Shown here piece after piece: positions 9,886 through 18,945 of a DNA stretch of 36,233 bases; position 1 is the stretch's first letter, and every line of letters begins with the position of its first letter. The position numbers were made by a program, and so were the translations under genes. Under the pieces are notes generated by a model. That model saw only the letters and a list, made by a program, of their open reading frames with translations. It was not told the origin of the DNA and ran no database searches. The stretch lies in contig JACRKX010000001.1 in the NCBI GenBank assembly GCA_016219715.1, forward strand, positions 1 to 36,233. The letters are read 5' to 3'. The stretch comes from Actinomycetota bacterium (GTDB taxonomy: Bacteria; Actinomycetota; Thermoleophilia; Solirubrobacterales; JACPNS01).

Positions 9886-12763
9886 AGTGACAAAGCTCGG
9901 CGAGAAGGACTATGTAATGCCTGAAATTGACCCGTCGCGTAACTGCGGGGTCAGAAGCAAGGACGACGACTACTGGGACTTCGACGAATGGAAGTGGGGC
10001 ACGCACCGTGTGAACTGCTATCCCGGCAGCTGTCCGTTCCGTGTTTACGTCAAGGGCGGCAAGGTCGTGCGCGAGGAGCTTTCCTGCACCTACCAGGCGT
10101 TTGACGACCCGGACTTCAAAGTGCCCGACTACAACCCTCGCGGCTGCCAGAAAGGCCTACAGCACAGCAAGGCGATGTACAACCCTGACCGCGTGCGCTG
10201 GCCGATGAAGCGTGTCGGTGAGCGCGGCAGCGGCCAGTGGGAGCGGCTTTCGTGGGATCAGGCGATGGACGAGATCGGCGAGCAGCTCGCCGAGATCATC
10301 GACAAATACGGCGCGGAGACGCTGATCGACGACCACGCGCCCGAAGGCTCTGGAGTCGTGCGAGGCGCCGGCGAGGCGAGTGCGCCGGCCCTGGCCGGCG
10401 TGCTCGGCGGCACCAGCTTCGACCTGAACTTCCTGATCGGAGACTTCAACGTCGGTCAGTACCTGACGTTCGGTGTGTTCCAGGCAGTCAGCGGCATCGA
10501 GAACTGGTTTCTCGCCGACACGATCATCTGGATGTCGAATCCGGTCTACGCGAACATCCCGGACATCCACTACATGCTCGAGGCGCGCTACCGCGGAGCC
10601 AAGATCGTCTCGGTGTGCCCCGACAAGAACCCGTCGGCGATGATGGCCGACCGGTGGGTGCCGATCGACTGGTCGGCCGACCCGGCGCTGTGGCTGGGCG
10701 TCTGCAAGATCCTGATCGACAACGATTGGGTCGACGAGGAGTTCATGACCGAGCAGACCGACCTGCCGATCGCGGTGCGGACCGACGACAACCGCTACCT
10801 GCGGGAGTCCGACATCGTCGAGGGCGGCAACGACGAGCAGTTCTACGCGATCGACGCGTCGACGGGTCAGGTCGGCCAGATCCCGACAGGCACGCTCGAA
10901 CCGGCCTTCGGCTACGACCTCAAGGGCACTTCGAAGGTGACGCTGGTGGATGGCACCGAAATCGAGGTGACGACGGTCTACAACCTGTTGCTCGAACGGC
11001 TGCAGGACTACACACCCGACGAGGTTCACCGGATGTCGAACGTGAGTCCGGATCTGTTGATGGAGGTCGCCGAGCTCTGCAAGCCGCCGAACCGCGTGTT
11101 CGTGTTCACCAACTGGAATACCGGCAAGCTCTACCACGGTGACCTCGTCGAGCGCTCGTACTGCTACATGCTGGCGCTGACCGGCAATATCGGCAAGCCC
11201 GGCTCCGGAACGCGTGGCTGGAACGCCGGCTTCGAGTTCCTCACGGCGATGCCGATCGTCGCCGGCATGCCAAAGGAGATCCTCGAGGATCCGGACCCCA
11301 TGGGCAAGACCCTGCAGCTGCTGCTGATGCTGATCGAGGACTACCGCGAGCGCATGAAGATGGATCCTTCCATGCCGCTCACCGAGGCGGTTTTCGGCGC
11401 CTTCCGCGAACTGATGCGAATGGCCGGAGTGCTCGCGCCGCCGACGTTCTTCTGGATGAACCACGCCGGCTACCGCGACGTCTGGGACGAGCAACTCGAC
11501 GACCCGAACGCGCCGCGAAAGATCAGCGAATACGCCGACGCGGCAGAGGAGGCCGGCTGGAGCACGACCGAAGAAGTGCCGAAGCGGGAGTTCCCGCCGA
11601 AGATGATGTTCGTGTCGGGTTCGAATCCGCTGCGCAGGCACCGCGGCCGGTCGTACTTCGAGAACGTGTGGCCGCAGCTCGAGCTGATCGTCACGGCGGA
11701 CACGCGCTGGAGCACAACCGCGCTGATGTCGGACTACGTGCTGCCGGCCGCCTCATATTACGAGTACGCCGACTCGAAGTACGTGTCGCCGCACACGCGC
11801 TTCATGGCTTTCACCGACCAGTCGGTGCCCTATCTCGAGGAGTCGCTGTCCGACCGCTCGATCGTCGTCAAGATGATCACGGCGGCGGAGAAGCACCTCA
11901 AGAAGCGCGGTATCGAAAGCTACGTCGTGGGCGACCGCGAGATCGTCGTCGATGAGATGGAATGGCGCGCCACGATGGGCGGCAAGTACGCGGCGACCAA
12001 CGAGGATGAAGAGCGCATGGTCAACGACGCCTGGGGAGCGCTGTCGAAGCTCGGCTGGCTTGAGTCGCTCGAACACGACCCGGACGTGACGCTCGACCAG
12101 ATGCGCAAGGACGGCATGGCGTGGGCGACCGGGCGTCCGCCGTGGCACTCGATCGCGGCGATCAACAGCGACATGGCCCCGGGTGAGGTGCTGTATCCGT
12201 TCCGCGACCAGATCGAACAGAAGATCCCATGGAAGACGACCACGCGGCGCATGCAGATGATGATCGACCACCCGTGGTTCGTCGAAGCCGACGAGCACAT
12301 CGCCCGTTATAAGGAGCCCCCAGCGATCGGCGGCCGCAAGCACGAGGTGAGACTCACCAGCGGCCACGTGCGCTGGAGCATCCACGCCATCTGGCACACA
12401 AGCGAACAGATGATGAAACTGCATCGTGGTGAGCCGTTCTGCTTCCTCAACGAAACCGAGGCCGCCAAGAAGGGCATCGAGGACCACGACTACGTGAGGG
12501 TCTTCAACGACTACTCGGAGTTCATAGTCCGCGCGAAGCTCTCGAGCTGCGTGCGCCCGGACCAGCTGGTCATCTACCACGCATGGGAGCCGTACCAGCA
12601 CCCGAACTGGCAGTCGCAGGACAGGCTGCTGCCGGGTCCTCCGAAGGGACTGCACTTCGCCGGCGGTTACCGCCACTTCGAGTACAGCCTCTGGAACTGG
12701 GCCCCCTCGCAGTCGGACCGCCAGACCAACGTGTCCTACGAAAAGGCGGCATTCCAAGGATGA
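9875..12763 (+). CDS. Type II DMSO-reductase-family molybdopterin oxidoreductase, catalytic alpha subunit
   Basis: FS0 motif HRVNCYPGSCPFRVYVKGGKVVREE...NPRGCQKGLQHSKAMYNPDRVRWPMKRVGERGSGQWERLSWDQAMDEIG; LIGDFNVGQYLTFG near the expected Asp ligand region; FVSGSNPLRRHRG and C-terminal molybdopterin-binding region. Confidence 0.9.
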   Translation: MGNEVTKLGEKDYVMPEIDPSRNCGVRSKDDDYWDFDEWKWGTHRVNCYPGSCPFRVYVKGGKVVREELSCTYQAFDDPDFKVPDYNPRGCQKGLQHSKAMYNPDRVRWPMKRVGERGSGQWERLSWDQAMDEIGEQLAEIIDKYGAETLIDDHAPEGSGVVRGAGEASAPALAGVLGGTSFDLNFLIGDFNVGQYLTFGVFQAVSGIENWFLADTIIWMSNPVYANIPDIHYMLEARYRGAKIVSVCPDKNPSAMMADRWVPIDWSADPALWLGVCKILIDNDWVDEEFMTEQTDLPIAVRTDDNRYLRESDIVEGGNDEQFYAIDASTGQVGQIPTGTLEPAFGYDLKGTSKVTLVDGTEIEVTTVYNLLLERLQDYTPDEVHRMSNVSPDLLMEVAELCKPPNRVFVFTNWNTGKLYHGDLVERSYCYMLALTGNIGKPGSGTRGWNAGFEFLTAMPIVAGMPKEILEDPDPMGKTLQLLLMLIEDYRERMKMDPSMPLTEAVFGAFRELMRMAGVLAPPTFFWMNHAGYRDVWDEQLDDPNAPRKISEYADAAEEAGWSTTEEVPKREFPPKMMFVSGSNPLRRHRGRSYFENVWPQLELIVTADTRWSTTALMSDYVLPAASYYEYADSKYVSPHTRFMAFTDQSVPYLEESLSDRSIVVKMITAAEKHLKKRGIESYVVGDREIVVDEMEWRATMGGKYAATNEDEERMVNDAWGALSKLGWLESLEHDPDVTLDQMRKDGMAWATGRPPWHSIAAINSDMAPGEVLYPFRDQIEQKIPWKTTTRRMQMMIDHPWFVEADEHIARYKEPPAIGGRKHEVRLTSGHVRWSIHAIWHTSEQMMKLHRGEPFCFLNETEAAKKGIEDHDYVRVFNDYSEFIVRAKLSSCVRPDQLVIYHAWEPYQHPNWQSQDRLLPGPPKGLHFAGGYRHFEYSLWNWAPSQSDRQTNVSYEKAAFQG

Positions 12764-12840
12764 GCGCACTGCGCGTTCCCGCGGCGGTCGCGGCCGCCGC
12801 GGGCCGCGTCGAAGCCAGGGAGCGGAAATGTCAAAGGTAG
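12760..12840 (+). CDS. Possible 26-aa coupling mini-ORF (MSALRVPAAVAAAAGRVEARERKCQR)
   Basis: ATG overlaps the alpha-subunit stop (ATGA at 12760-12763) and its TAG at 12838-12840 overlaps the next gene start (12828). No homology evidence. Confidence 0.25.
   Translation: MSALRVPAAVAAAAGRVEARERKCQR
12778..12803 (+). other. Intercistronic GC hairpin, 10-bp perfect stem, 6-nt loop
   Basis: CCCGCGGCGG-TCGCGG-CCGCCGCGGG between the alpha-subunit gene and the ligase-like genes. Confidence 0.6.
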
Positions 12841-14045
12841 GTGGAGCCCTTCCGGCGTGGTACTGGCCGGACGGCATTCCAAGGCGCAGTCCGGTGCCGC
12901 AGCAGACGCTGGACCGTCTGATCAAACGCGGCTGCCGCAAGAGTGAGGCTGCGGCGATCGTCTGGCAGGACCGCTCGCTGACGTGCGGCGAACTGCTCGA
13001 ACAGACTGCCGAGTCGGCGCGCGCGATCGCCGCATTGCTGCCCGACGACGCCGTCGTCGCGATTGTCGAGCGGGATCCAGGCGATGCCCTGGTACTTGCG
13101 CTCGCGGTGATGCAGACCGGCAAGCAGGCGCTGATCGCCGATCTCAGCGAGAGCGACGACCGCTTGGCCAGAACGCTGGCCGATTCCGGGGCGGTGGTCG
13201 CGCTGGCAGCATCCGATCCCCGCTGGCCCGCCGGCGCGAGGCAGCTCACCCGTGCCGAACTCGACGCATTCGAAGGCGACGCGCCGAAGCTGCGTTCGGT
13301 GAAGGCGACGGCTGCCGCGCTGATCATCCCCGACGGCGAAGAGCTCGCCGTTCACTCAAACTACTCGCTCGCCGCCATGTCAGTCGCCCTGACGGCGTTC
13401 ATCCCCGAACTAAAGGGCTTCTCCGCGGTGGTCGGCTCGCCGCTCTGGCACTGGGAGTCGCTGACCGCGGCGCTCTGCGCGCTGCTCAACGGGTCGACGG
13501 TGTTCGCGGTTTCGCGCGATCGCGTCCTGGACGCCGAGGGTTTCGATCCCGATACCGCTTTCACGGTGCTGTTGCGCGACGAGGCCGACGAATTAGCCGG
13601 CGCCCGAGAGCTACCCGCGGTGTTGCGCGAGATTCACTACGTGTTCGTGTCGACGGGGTATTTCAAGCCTCGCTGGCGCCGCGCGATCGAGGCGCGCCGC
13701 GGCCGCGAGGTGTTGCCGCTGTGGGGCCGCGGCGCCTTCGGCCCGGCCGTGGCCGCCCATCCCACGTGGTTTCCATTCGAGGCCCACGGAATTCCGCTCG
13801 TCAACGTGCGCGTGCTGCCGATCGACCCGGGCAGCGGAGAGCCATCGCTGGTGCCCTGGGAGATGCTCGAGCGCGCCGAGATCGGCGTCGAGTCGCCGGC
13901 GCAGATGACCGGCTACGTCCGGGCCGGCGCCTCGGCCGCGCTGCTGTCGGGCAAGATCATGCGCACCCACACCGCCGCCAGCGTCGACCACGTCGGCGTC
14001 GTCGTACTGCACAAGCCGCCGCGATCGAAGGCCGGTGCCGCATGA
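12828..14045 (+). CDS. ANL (adenylate-forming) superfamily-like protein lacking the canonical P-loop signature
   Basis: N-terminal AMP-binding-like pattern (AAAIVWQDRSLTCGELLEQTAESARAIAALL...GDALVLALAVMQTGKQALIADLSESDDRLARTLADSGA); expected [ST]SG[ST]TGxPK position reads ALIIPDGEELAVHSNYS. Confidence 0.6.
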   Translation: MSKVGGALPAWYWPDGIPRRSPVPQQTLDRLIKRGCRKSEAAAIVWQDRSLTCGELLEQTAESARAIAALLPDDAVVAIVERDPGDALVLALAVMQTGKQALIADLSESDDRLARTLADSGAVVALAASDPRWPAGARQLTRAELDAFEGDAPKLRSVKATAAALIIPDGEELAVHSNYSLAAMSVALTAFIPELKGFSAVVGSPLWHWESLTAALCALLNGSTVFAVSRDRVLDAEGFDPDTAFTVLLRDEADELAGARELPAVLREIHYVFVSTGYFKPRWRRAIEARRGREVLPLWGRGAFGPAVAAHPTWFPFEAHGIPLVNVRVLPIDPGSGEPSLVPWEMLERAEIGVESPAQMTGYVRAGASAALLSGKIMRTHTAASVDHVGVVVLHKPPRSKAGAA

Positions 14046-14728
14046 GCGTCGCCGCGACCCGGATCACCTTCGCGTCGCCGGACGGCGAACTCAACTTCGC
14101 CGACGGCGATCTCGACCGTTGGGCAGAGCACCTGGTCTGGTGTTACAGCCTGATCGGCGTCGCCGAAGGCTCGACGATCGCGGTCCAGGACTTCGGCACG
14201 AGTCCGCTCGCATATCTCGGTTCGAAACTGCTGATGCCGACGTTGACGGCCGGGGTCGCAGAGCGACTCGACGCCCGCATCATCTGCCTCGATGCATCGC
14301 CCGACCGGATCGTGCTCACTCCGGAGGTCGTGCGCCAGGTCACCCCGGACGTGCTGATCGTTCGCGCCGACATTCTCGCCTTGCTGCTCGATGGCTCGAG
14401 CCGCGCCGGCGTCGATCTCACCGCCGTTCCAGGTCTCTCGCTGGTCGTCGTACTCGGCGGCGAGTCGCCGCCGCTGCCCGCCGGGGACTTCCGCCGTCTG
14501 CTGCACTGCGAATCATCGCTGTTGATGGCGCCGCAGTGCACCCTCTGCGGTTGCTTCCACCTGCGCGAGGGTGTCTACGAGTTGCGGGGCGGCACGATTC
14601 ACAACCTGGTGCACGCGGATGCGGTGCCTTGCGCCCCGCGCGACCTTCGGCCGATCGACGAAACCTGCCCACTGGCCCCGGGCGACACCCTCTTCGAACT
14701 AGGCCGACCCGAGGGAGGCACGCGATGA
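14042..14728 (+). CDS. Short PaaK/ANL-like protein, 228 aa
   Basis: ATGA overlap with the previous gene; LVVVLGGESPPLPAGDFRRLLHCESSLLMAPQCTLCGCFHLREGVYELRGG resembles the PaaK-type central region, truncated. Confidence 0.45.
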   Translation: MSVAATRITFASPDGELNFADGDLDRWAEHLVWCYSLIGVAEGSTIAVQDFGTSPLAYLGSKLLMPTLTAGVAERLDARIICLDASPDRIVLTPEVVRQVTPDVLIVRADILALLLDGSSRAGVDLTAVPGLSLVVVLGGESPPLPAGDFRRLLHCESSLLMAPQCTLCGCFHLREGVYELRGGTIHNLVHADAVPCAPRDLRPIDETCPLAPGDTLFELGRPEGGTR

Positions 14729-16005
14729 CCGCCACCGAGCCCGTGCGCAGCGGCGACACGTACGACGCGATCGAGACGTGGTCGCCGGCGCAGTTGGCCG
14801 ACTGGCAGCTCGAGCGAGTGCGCCACGTCGTGGCGGGGGCCGCCGGCAACGGTTTCTACGCAGGCCACTGGCGGGAGGCGGACGTCGACCCGCGCCGCCT
14901 GCAAAGCTGGGAGGACTTCCGCCGGCTGCCGCTGACCAGCAAGCAGACGCTGGTCGCCGCAGGAGAATCCTGGACCGCGCGCGGCGGTAACGTCGCCTTC
15001 AGCACACGCGGAACTTCCGGCGAACCGCTGGTCGTATGGCTCGACGCAGCCGAGTCCGAGACCTTCATCGTGCCGACGATGCGCGGCTACTGGTGGGCGG
15101 GGTTCCGCCCCGGGCAGACGGCGCTGATGCAGAGTCCGGCGTGGCACCGGCTCGCCGCGATGGAGGGTCACGCCGTGCTGCGCCTCGGCGGCAACGCGGC
15201 CTACTACTGGGGCAGCGGCGGCCCGCAGTACGCCGGCTATTTCATGGATGCGCTCGAACGCGTGCGACCGCAGTTCGTCACTACCACCGCGCCGTTCCTG
15301 GTCTCGCTGCTGCGCCGGTTCGAAGACGATGTCATCGACGCGCGCGCGATGTTCGACAGCGTGCGCTCGATCGTCGCCGTGGGGCTGCCGCTGACTGGGC
15401 AACTGCGCGCCCATCTCAGCGATCGCCTCGGCAGCGAGGTGTTCGAGCGATCCGGCACCCAGGAGGGTGCGGCCGCCGACGAGTGCGCGATGCACACCGC
15501 CCCGCACATCCACGCCGATGTCTGCCACCTCGAAGTGCTGGCGCCCGATGGCTCTCCCGCGCCGGCGGGCGCCCGCGGCCGCCTCGTCGTGACGAAGCTG
15601 CACGACACCGGCGACCCGGTGATCCGCTACGACACGGGCGATATCGCCGAGCGTTTCGACGAGCCGTGCGGCTGCGGACGCACGCTGCCGCGCCTGAAGA
15701 TCTACGGCCGGCCCGAGAGCAGCGTCAACATCGCTGAGCGCCGTATCACTGCTTACGACGTGCGCACCTGCGTGGACGCCGACCCGGAGCTGGTCGGCCG
15801 GCAGGTTCTGCTGGTGCGCGACGGCAACGATGGCGACGTGCTCAACGTCGCCATCGAGGGAACCGAACACAACGCCGCCGCGATCGAGCGGCGCATTCAC
15901 GATCAGCTGGGCGTGGAGCGCGTCTCATTCACCTGGCTGGGGCGTGCGCGCATGGCCTGGGGCTTTCGCCAAGTCGTCGACAAATCGGAGGTGCAAGAAC
16001 GATGA
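14725..16005 (+). CDS. PaaK-like phenylacetate-CoA-ligase-family adenylate-forming enzyme
   Basis: From ATG 14725: FSTRGTSGEPLVVWLD (P-loop-like), FERSGTQEGAAADECAMHTAPHIHADVCHLEVL, GRLVVTKLHDTGDPVIRYDTGDIAERFDEPCGCGRTLPRLKIYGR. Confidence 0.85.
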   Translation: MTATEPVRSGDTYDAIETWSPAQLADWQLERVRHVVAGAAGNGFYAGHWREADVDPRRLQSWEDFRRLPLTSKQTLVAAGESWTARGGNVAFSTRGTSGEPLVVWLDAAESETFIVPTMRGYWWAGFRPGQTALMQSPAWHRLAAMEGHAVLRLGGNAAYYWGSGGPQYAGYFMDALERVRPQFVTTTAPFLVSLLRRFEDDVIDARAMFDSVRSIVAVGLPLTGQLRAHLSDRLGSEVFERSGTQEGAAADECAMHTAPHIHADVCHLEVLAPDGSPAPAGARGRLVVTKLHDTGDPVIRYDTGDIAERFDEPCGCGRTLPRLKIYGRPESSVNIAERRITAYDVRTCVDADPELVGRQVLLVRDGNDGDVLNVAIEGTEHNAAAIERRIHDQLGVERVSFTWLGRARMAWGFRQVVDKSEVQER

Positions 16006-17171
16006 TCAACGGAATCAGACCATCGAACGGAGGGCAGCCGGGTACCGCGCTCGACCGCAGACTGGTGGTCCCGTCGAACTGGGACCCCGATCTGCTTGGC
16101 GCGGTCGCCACCGCCAAGCCGGCCTACATGTACGGATCGCTGCCGGCCGAACGCGGCATGCGCACGATGCTGCAGCTGCCGACCGTCGGCGAAGAGGAGA
16201 TCGCCGAGTACGTGACCGAGGCCGCACGGCAGGGAATCAAGTTCCTCTACGTGATGAACTCGACCTGCAACGCCAACCGCGAGATGTCCGAAGACGGCCG
16301 CTGGGAGTTTCTGCAGCGCTGCCAGTGGATCCTCGACTCGGGCTTCGCAGGCGTCACGCTGGCCAATCCAATGCTGATGGAGATCGTCGCGCGAGATTTC
16401 CCCGAGCTGGAGCTGCACGTGTCGCTGCTGACCGGCGTGAAGGACCCGCGCGCCGCGCGCTTCTACGAGGAAATCGGCGCCTCGCTGATCCACCTCGACC
16501 CCGAGGTCGCGCGCGACTTCGCGACCTTGAAGATGATCCGCGAGTCCGTGGACCTACGACTCTCGCTCGTCGTCAACGAGGGCTGCGTACTGCAGTGCCC
16601 GTTACGCGGATATCACAGCAACGTCATCTCACACTCGCGCGAGAGCATCGAGGGCCAGTACCACGTCGACTACTGCTACTACAACTGCGCCGGCCAGAAG
16701 GTCTCCGATCCGGCCGAGCTGCTTCGCATGCCGTGGATCAGGCCTGAAGACATCCACGTCTACCTCGCAGAGGGAATCGACCACTTCAAGATCGCCGGAC
16801 GCGAGAAGATGGGCGGCGGTCCGAGCAGTCACAGCGAGTGGATCGCCAAGGTCACGGCCGCCTACCACAACGAGCGCTGCGACGACGTCGCGGAACTGCT
16901 GGTCGGACTTGAGGGAATCCAGTCGCTGACCGGCGAGCTCGGACCCGAGCCGCCGGACCTGCACATCGACAGCCGCCGGCTCGACGGCTTCATCCGCTAC
17001 TTCGAGAAGGGTCTCTGCGACCTCGACTGCAGTCGTTGCGACTACTGCGACGCCTGGGCGCGCAAGGCCGTGTCGGTCGACGGCGACGCGCGCTCGTACC
17101 TGAAGCAAGTCGAGTCAAGCCTTGACCGGATTCGCACCGGAAGCTACTGGACAAGATCGCTGGAGGTCTGA
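16002..17171 (+). CDS. U32-family (YhbU/UbiU-like) protein with extra C-terminal Cys motif
   Basis: VVNEGCVLQCPLRGYHSNVISH, DYCYYNCAGQK, HFKIAGREKMGG; C-terminal CDLDCSRCDYC. Confidence 0.82.
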   Translation: MINGIRPSNGGQPGTALDRRLVVPSNWDPDLLGAVATAKPAYMYGSLPAERGMRTMLQLPTVGEEEIAEYVTEAARQGIKFLYVMNSTCNANREMSEDGRWEFLQRCQWILDSGFAGVTLANPMLMEIVARDFPELELHVSLLTGVKDPRAARFYEEIGASLIHLDPEVARDFATLKMIRESVDLRLSLVVNEGCVLQCPLRGYHSNVISHSRESIEGQYHVDYCYYNCAGQKVSDPAELLRMPWIRPEDIHVYLAEGIDHFKIAGREKMGGGPSSHSEWIAKVTAAYHNERCDDVAELLVGLEGIQSLTGELGPEPPDLHIDSRRLDGFIRYFEKGLCDLDCSRCDYCDAWARKAVSVDGDARSYLKQVESSLDRIRTGSYWTRSLEV

Positions 17172-17702
17172 ATGAACAGCCTGTTGATTCTCAAGATCCT
17201 GGTCACATTCCATGTGACGTTCGCCGCGCTGTTCGTGGGCGGCAACGTCTTCATGGACTTCCTGCTCTCGCCCAGGCTCGATCTGATTCCGCCGGGGCAG
17301 GCCGCGCGCCTCGGCGAGAAGCTAGGCAACGATTTCGCGATCTTCAACTGGGTCTGCCTGATCGGGATCATGGTCAGCGGAATGCTGATCATGTGGCGAA
17401 ACGGCCTCGAGCAGAGCGTGTTCGACCTCGAGTTCATCCAGTCCCCATACGGCGCGGCGTTACTCGTCAAGGAGATCATCTGGTCCACGCTGATCTTCAC
17501 CGGGGCCGCGATGACGTTCTACCTGCGGCCGCGAGTGATCGTGAAGCTTCCTTACGACGCCAGCCGAGAGTCGATCGAATCCGATCGCGAAGCGACGCTC
17601 AACTACTCGAAATGGATGCGCTGGATGGCGCGATACAACGGCATCGCAGCGGTGATCGCGCTGATCTGCGGTGTGTTCATGGCGAAAGGCGGACTGTGGT
17701 GA
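17172..17702 (+). CDS. Small integral membrane protein, ~4 TM segments (CopD/cytochrome b-like topology)
   Basis: Hydrophobic segments LLILKILVTFHVTFAALFVGGNVFMDFLL, FAIFNWVCLIGIMVSGMLIMW, IWSTLIFTGAAMTFYL, IAAVIALICGVFMAKGGLW; starts immediately after the U32 stop. Confidence 0.6.
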   Translation: MNSLLILKILVTFHVTFAALFVGGNVFMDFLLSPRLDLIPPGQAARLGEKLGNDFAIFNWVCLIGIMVSGMLIMWRNGLEQSVFDLEFIQSPYGAALLVKEIIWSTLIFTGAAMTFYLRPRVIVKLPYDASRESIESDREATLNYSKWMRWMARYNGIAAVIALICGVFMAKGGLW

Positions 17703-17757
17703 ACGGCACACGGCCCGTCACCCGTCCGGAATCGACTACCCCCCGGAGGTCAGCACG

Positions 17758-18945
17758 ATGAACCCCACGATCACTCAAGACGTCGCCGAGCGGGCACTCG
17801 AGCGTGCCGCCGACGGCCACCGGCTCGATGCCGGCGAGATCATCGCTCTCTACGACCTGCCGTTCGAACGAATTGCACCGGTGGCACATGCCGCGCGCTG
17901 CCGCGTCAGCGACCCGAAAACCGTCACCTTCAGCGTCGGCGGCAACATCGACTACACCTCGATCTGCAACGTCGCCTGTAAGTTCTGCCTCTTCTACCGC
18001 ACTCCGAAGCAGGAGGGCGCCTTCGCCCTGACGACCGAGCAGGTGCTGGCGGCGCTCGACCGGCAAGTCGAGTTCGGTGTGAACGAGGTGATGGTGCAGG
18101 GCGGTGTCAACCCGGCCATCCCGTACGAGTGGTACGTCGAGACGATGCGCGCGATGAAAGAGGCGCATCCGCAGCTGTTCATCGAGTTCCTCAGCCCCGA
18201 GGAGATTCTCGGCCTCGAGAAACTGACCGGTCGTGAAGCGAGCGAAATCCTGGCCGAACTGCACGCCGCGGGAATGGACGGTCTGCCAGGCTCGGCCACG
18301 GACATCCTCGACCCGGACGTCCGGGCCCGAACGGCTCCCGCGCGCATCTCGGTCGAGGACTGGCTGCGAATCGTCGACGCCGCGCAGACCAAGGGAATGG
18401 TCGTCAACTGGACCGGCCTGGTCTTCGGTCTCGACGAAACTCCCGAACAGCGCGTCCGCCACCTGATGACGCTGCGCGATCAGCAAGACCGGGACCTCGA
18501 ACGCGGCGGCAGTGGCTTCGGCCTCTACAAGGTATGGGCGATGCGGCTGACCGGCTCGCGCCTTGACGGGAAGGTCGACATCCCGCCGGCTCAAACGACG
18601 AATCGCCGCTATCTGAAGGAACTCGCGATTCACCGCCTGGCGCTCGACAACGTGCAGACTCAGCAGGCCGTCTGGCGCACCGCCGGGTTCGAGATCGCCA
18701 AGACCGGTCTGCAGTCGGGAGCAGACGACCTCTGCGGCACCGGGTCGCTCAATGCCGTCAACGCGACGCTGCAAACGGCCGGCAAGCATCTCCCCGACCC
18801 CGACGCGAACATGGTCGCCGAGATCGTCGACGCGATCCACCAGGCCGGGTTCGACGCCGTCGAACGCGACGGGCGGTTCAAGAAGTTGCGGGTCTTCGAG
18901 CGGGAACGCCAGGAATCCACGATCGACCAGGAGGCACGACGATGA
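17758..18945 (+). CDS. Radical SAM protein, MqnC/CofH-like (copy 1)
   Basis: From ATG 17758 (GGAGG upstream): SVGGNIDYTSICNVACKFCLFYRTPKQEGA (CX3CX2C), VMVQGGVNPAIPYEWYVETMR, FLSPEEI, GLPGSATDIL, GLVFGLDETPEQRVRHLMTLRDQQDR. Confidence 0.88.
   Translation: MNPTITQDVAERALERAADGHRLDAGEIIALYDLPFERIAPVAHAARCRVSDPKTVTFSVGGNIDYTSICNVACKFCLFYRTPKQEGAFALTTEQVLAALDRQVEFGVNEVMVQGGVNPAIPYEWYVETMRAMKEAHPQLFIEFLSPEEILGLEKLTGREASEILAELHAAGMDGLPGSATDILDPDVRARTAPARISVEDWLRIVDAAQTKGMVVNWTGLVFGLDETPEQRVRHLMTLRDQQDRDLERGGSGFGLYKVWAMRLTGSRLDGKVDIPPAQTTNRRYLKELAIHRLALDNVQTQQAVWRTAGFEIAKTGLQSGADDLCGTGSLNAVNATLQTAGKHLPDPDANMVAEIVDAIHQAGFDAVERDGRFKKLRVFERERQESTIDQEARR

Noticed and set aside
10157-11641. 494-aa antisense ORF opposite the molybdoenzyme
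   Set aside because: No recognisable domain; codon-bias shadow of the alpha subunit gene.
11753-13327. 524-aa antisense ORF spanning alpha subunit and ligase-like gene
   Set aside because: Low-complexity shadow ORF crossing a real gene boundary.
8157-17171. Calling SCP2 + U32 proteins ubiT/ubiU
   Set aside because: Only one U32 protein, divergent context, and typical actinobacteria use menaquinone; kept as analogy only.
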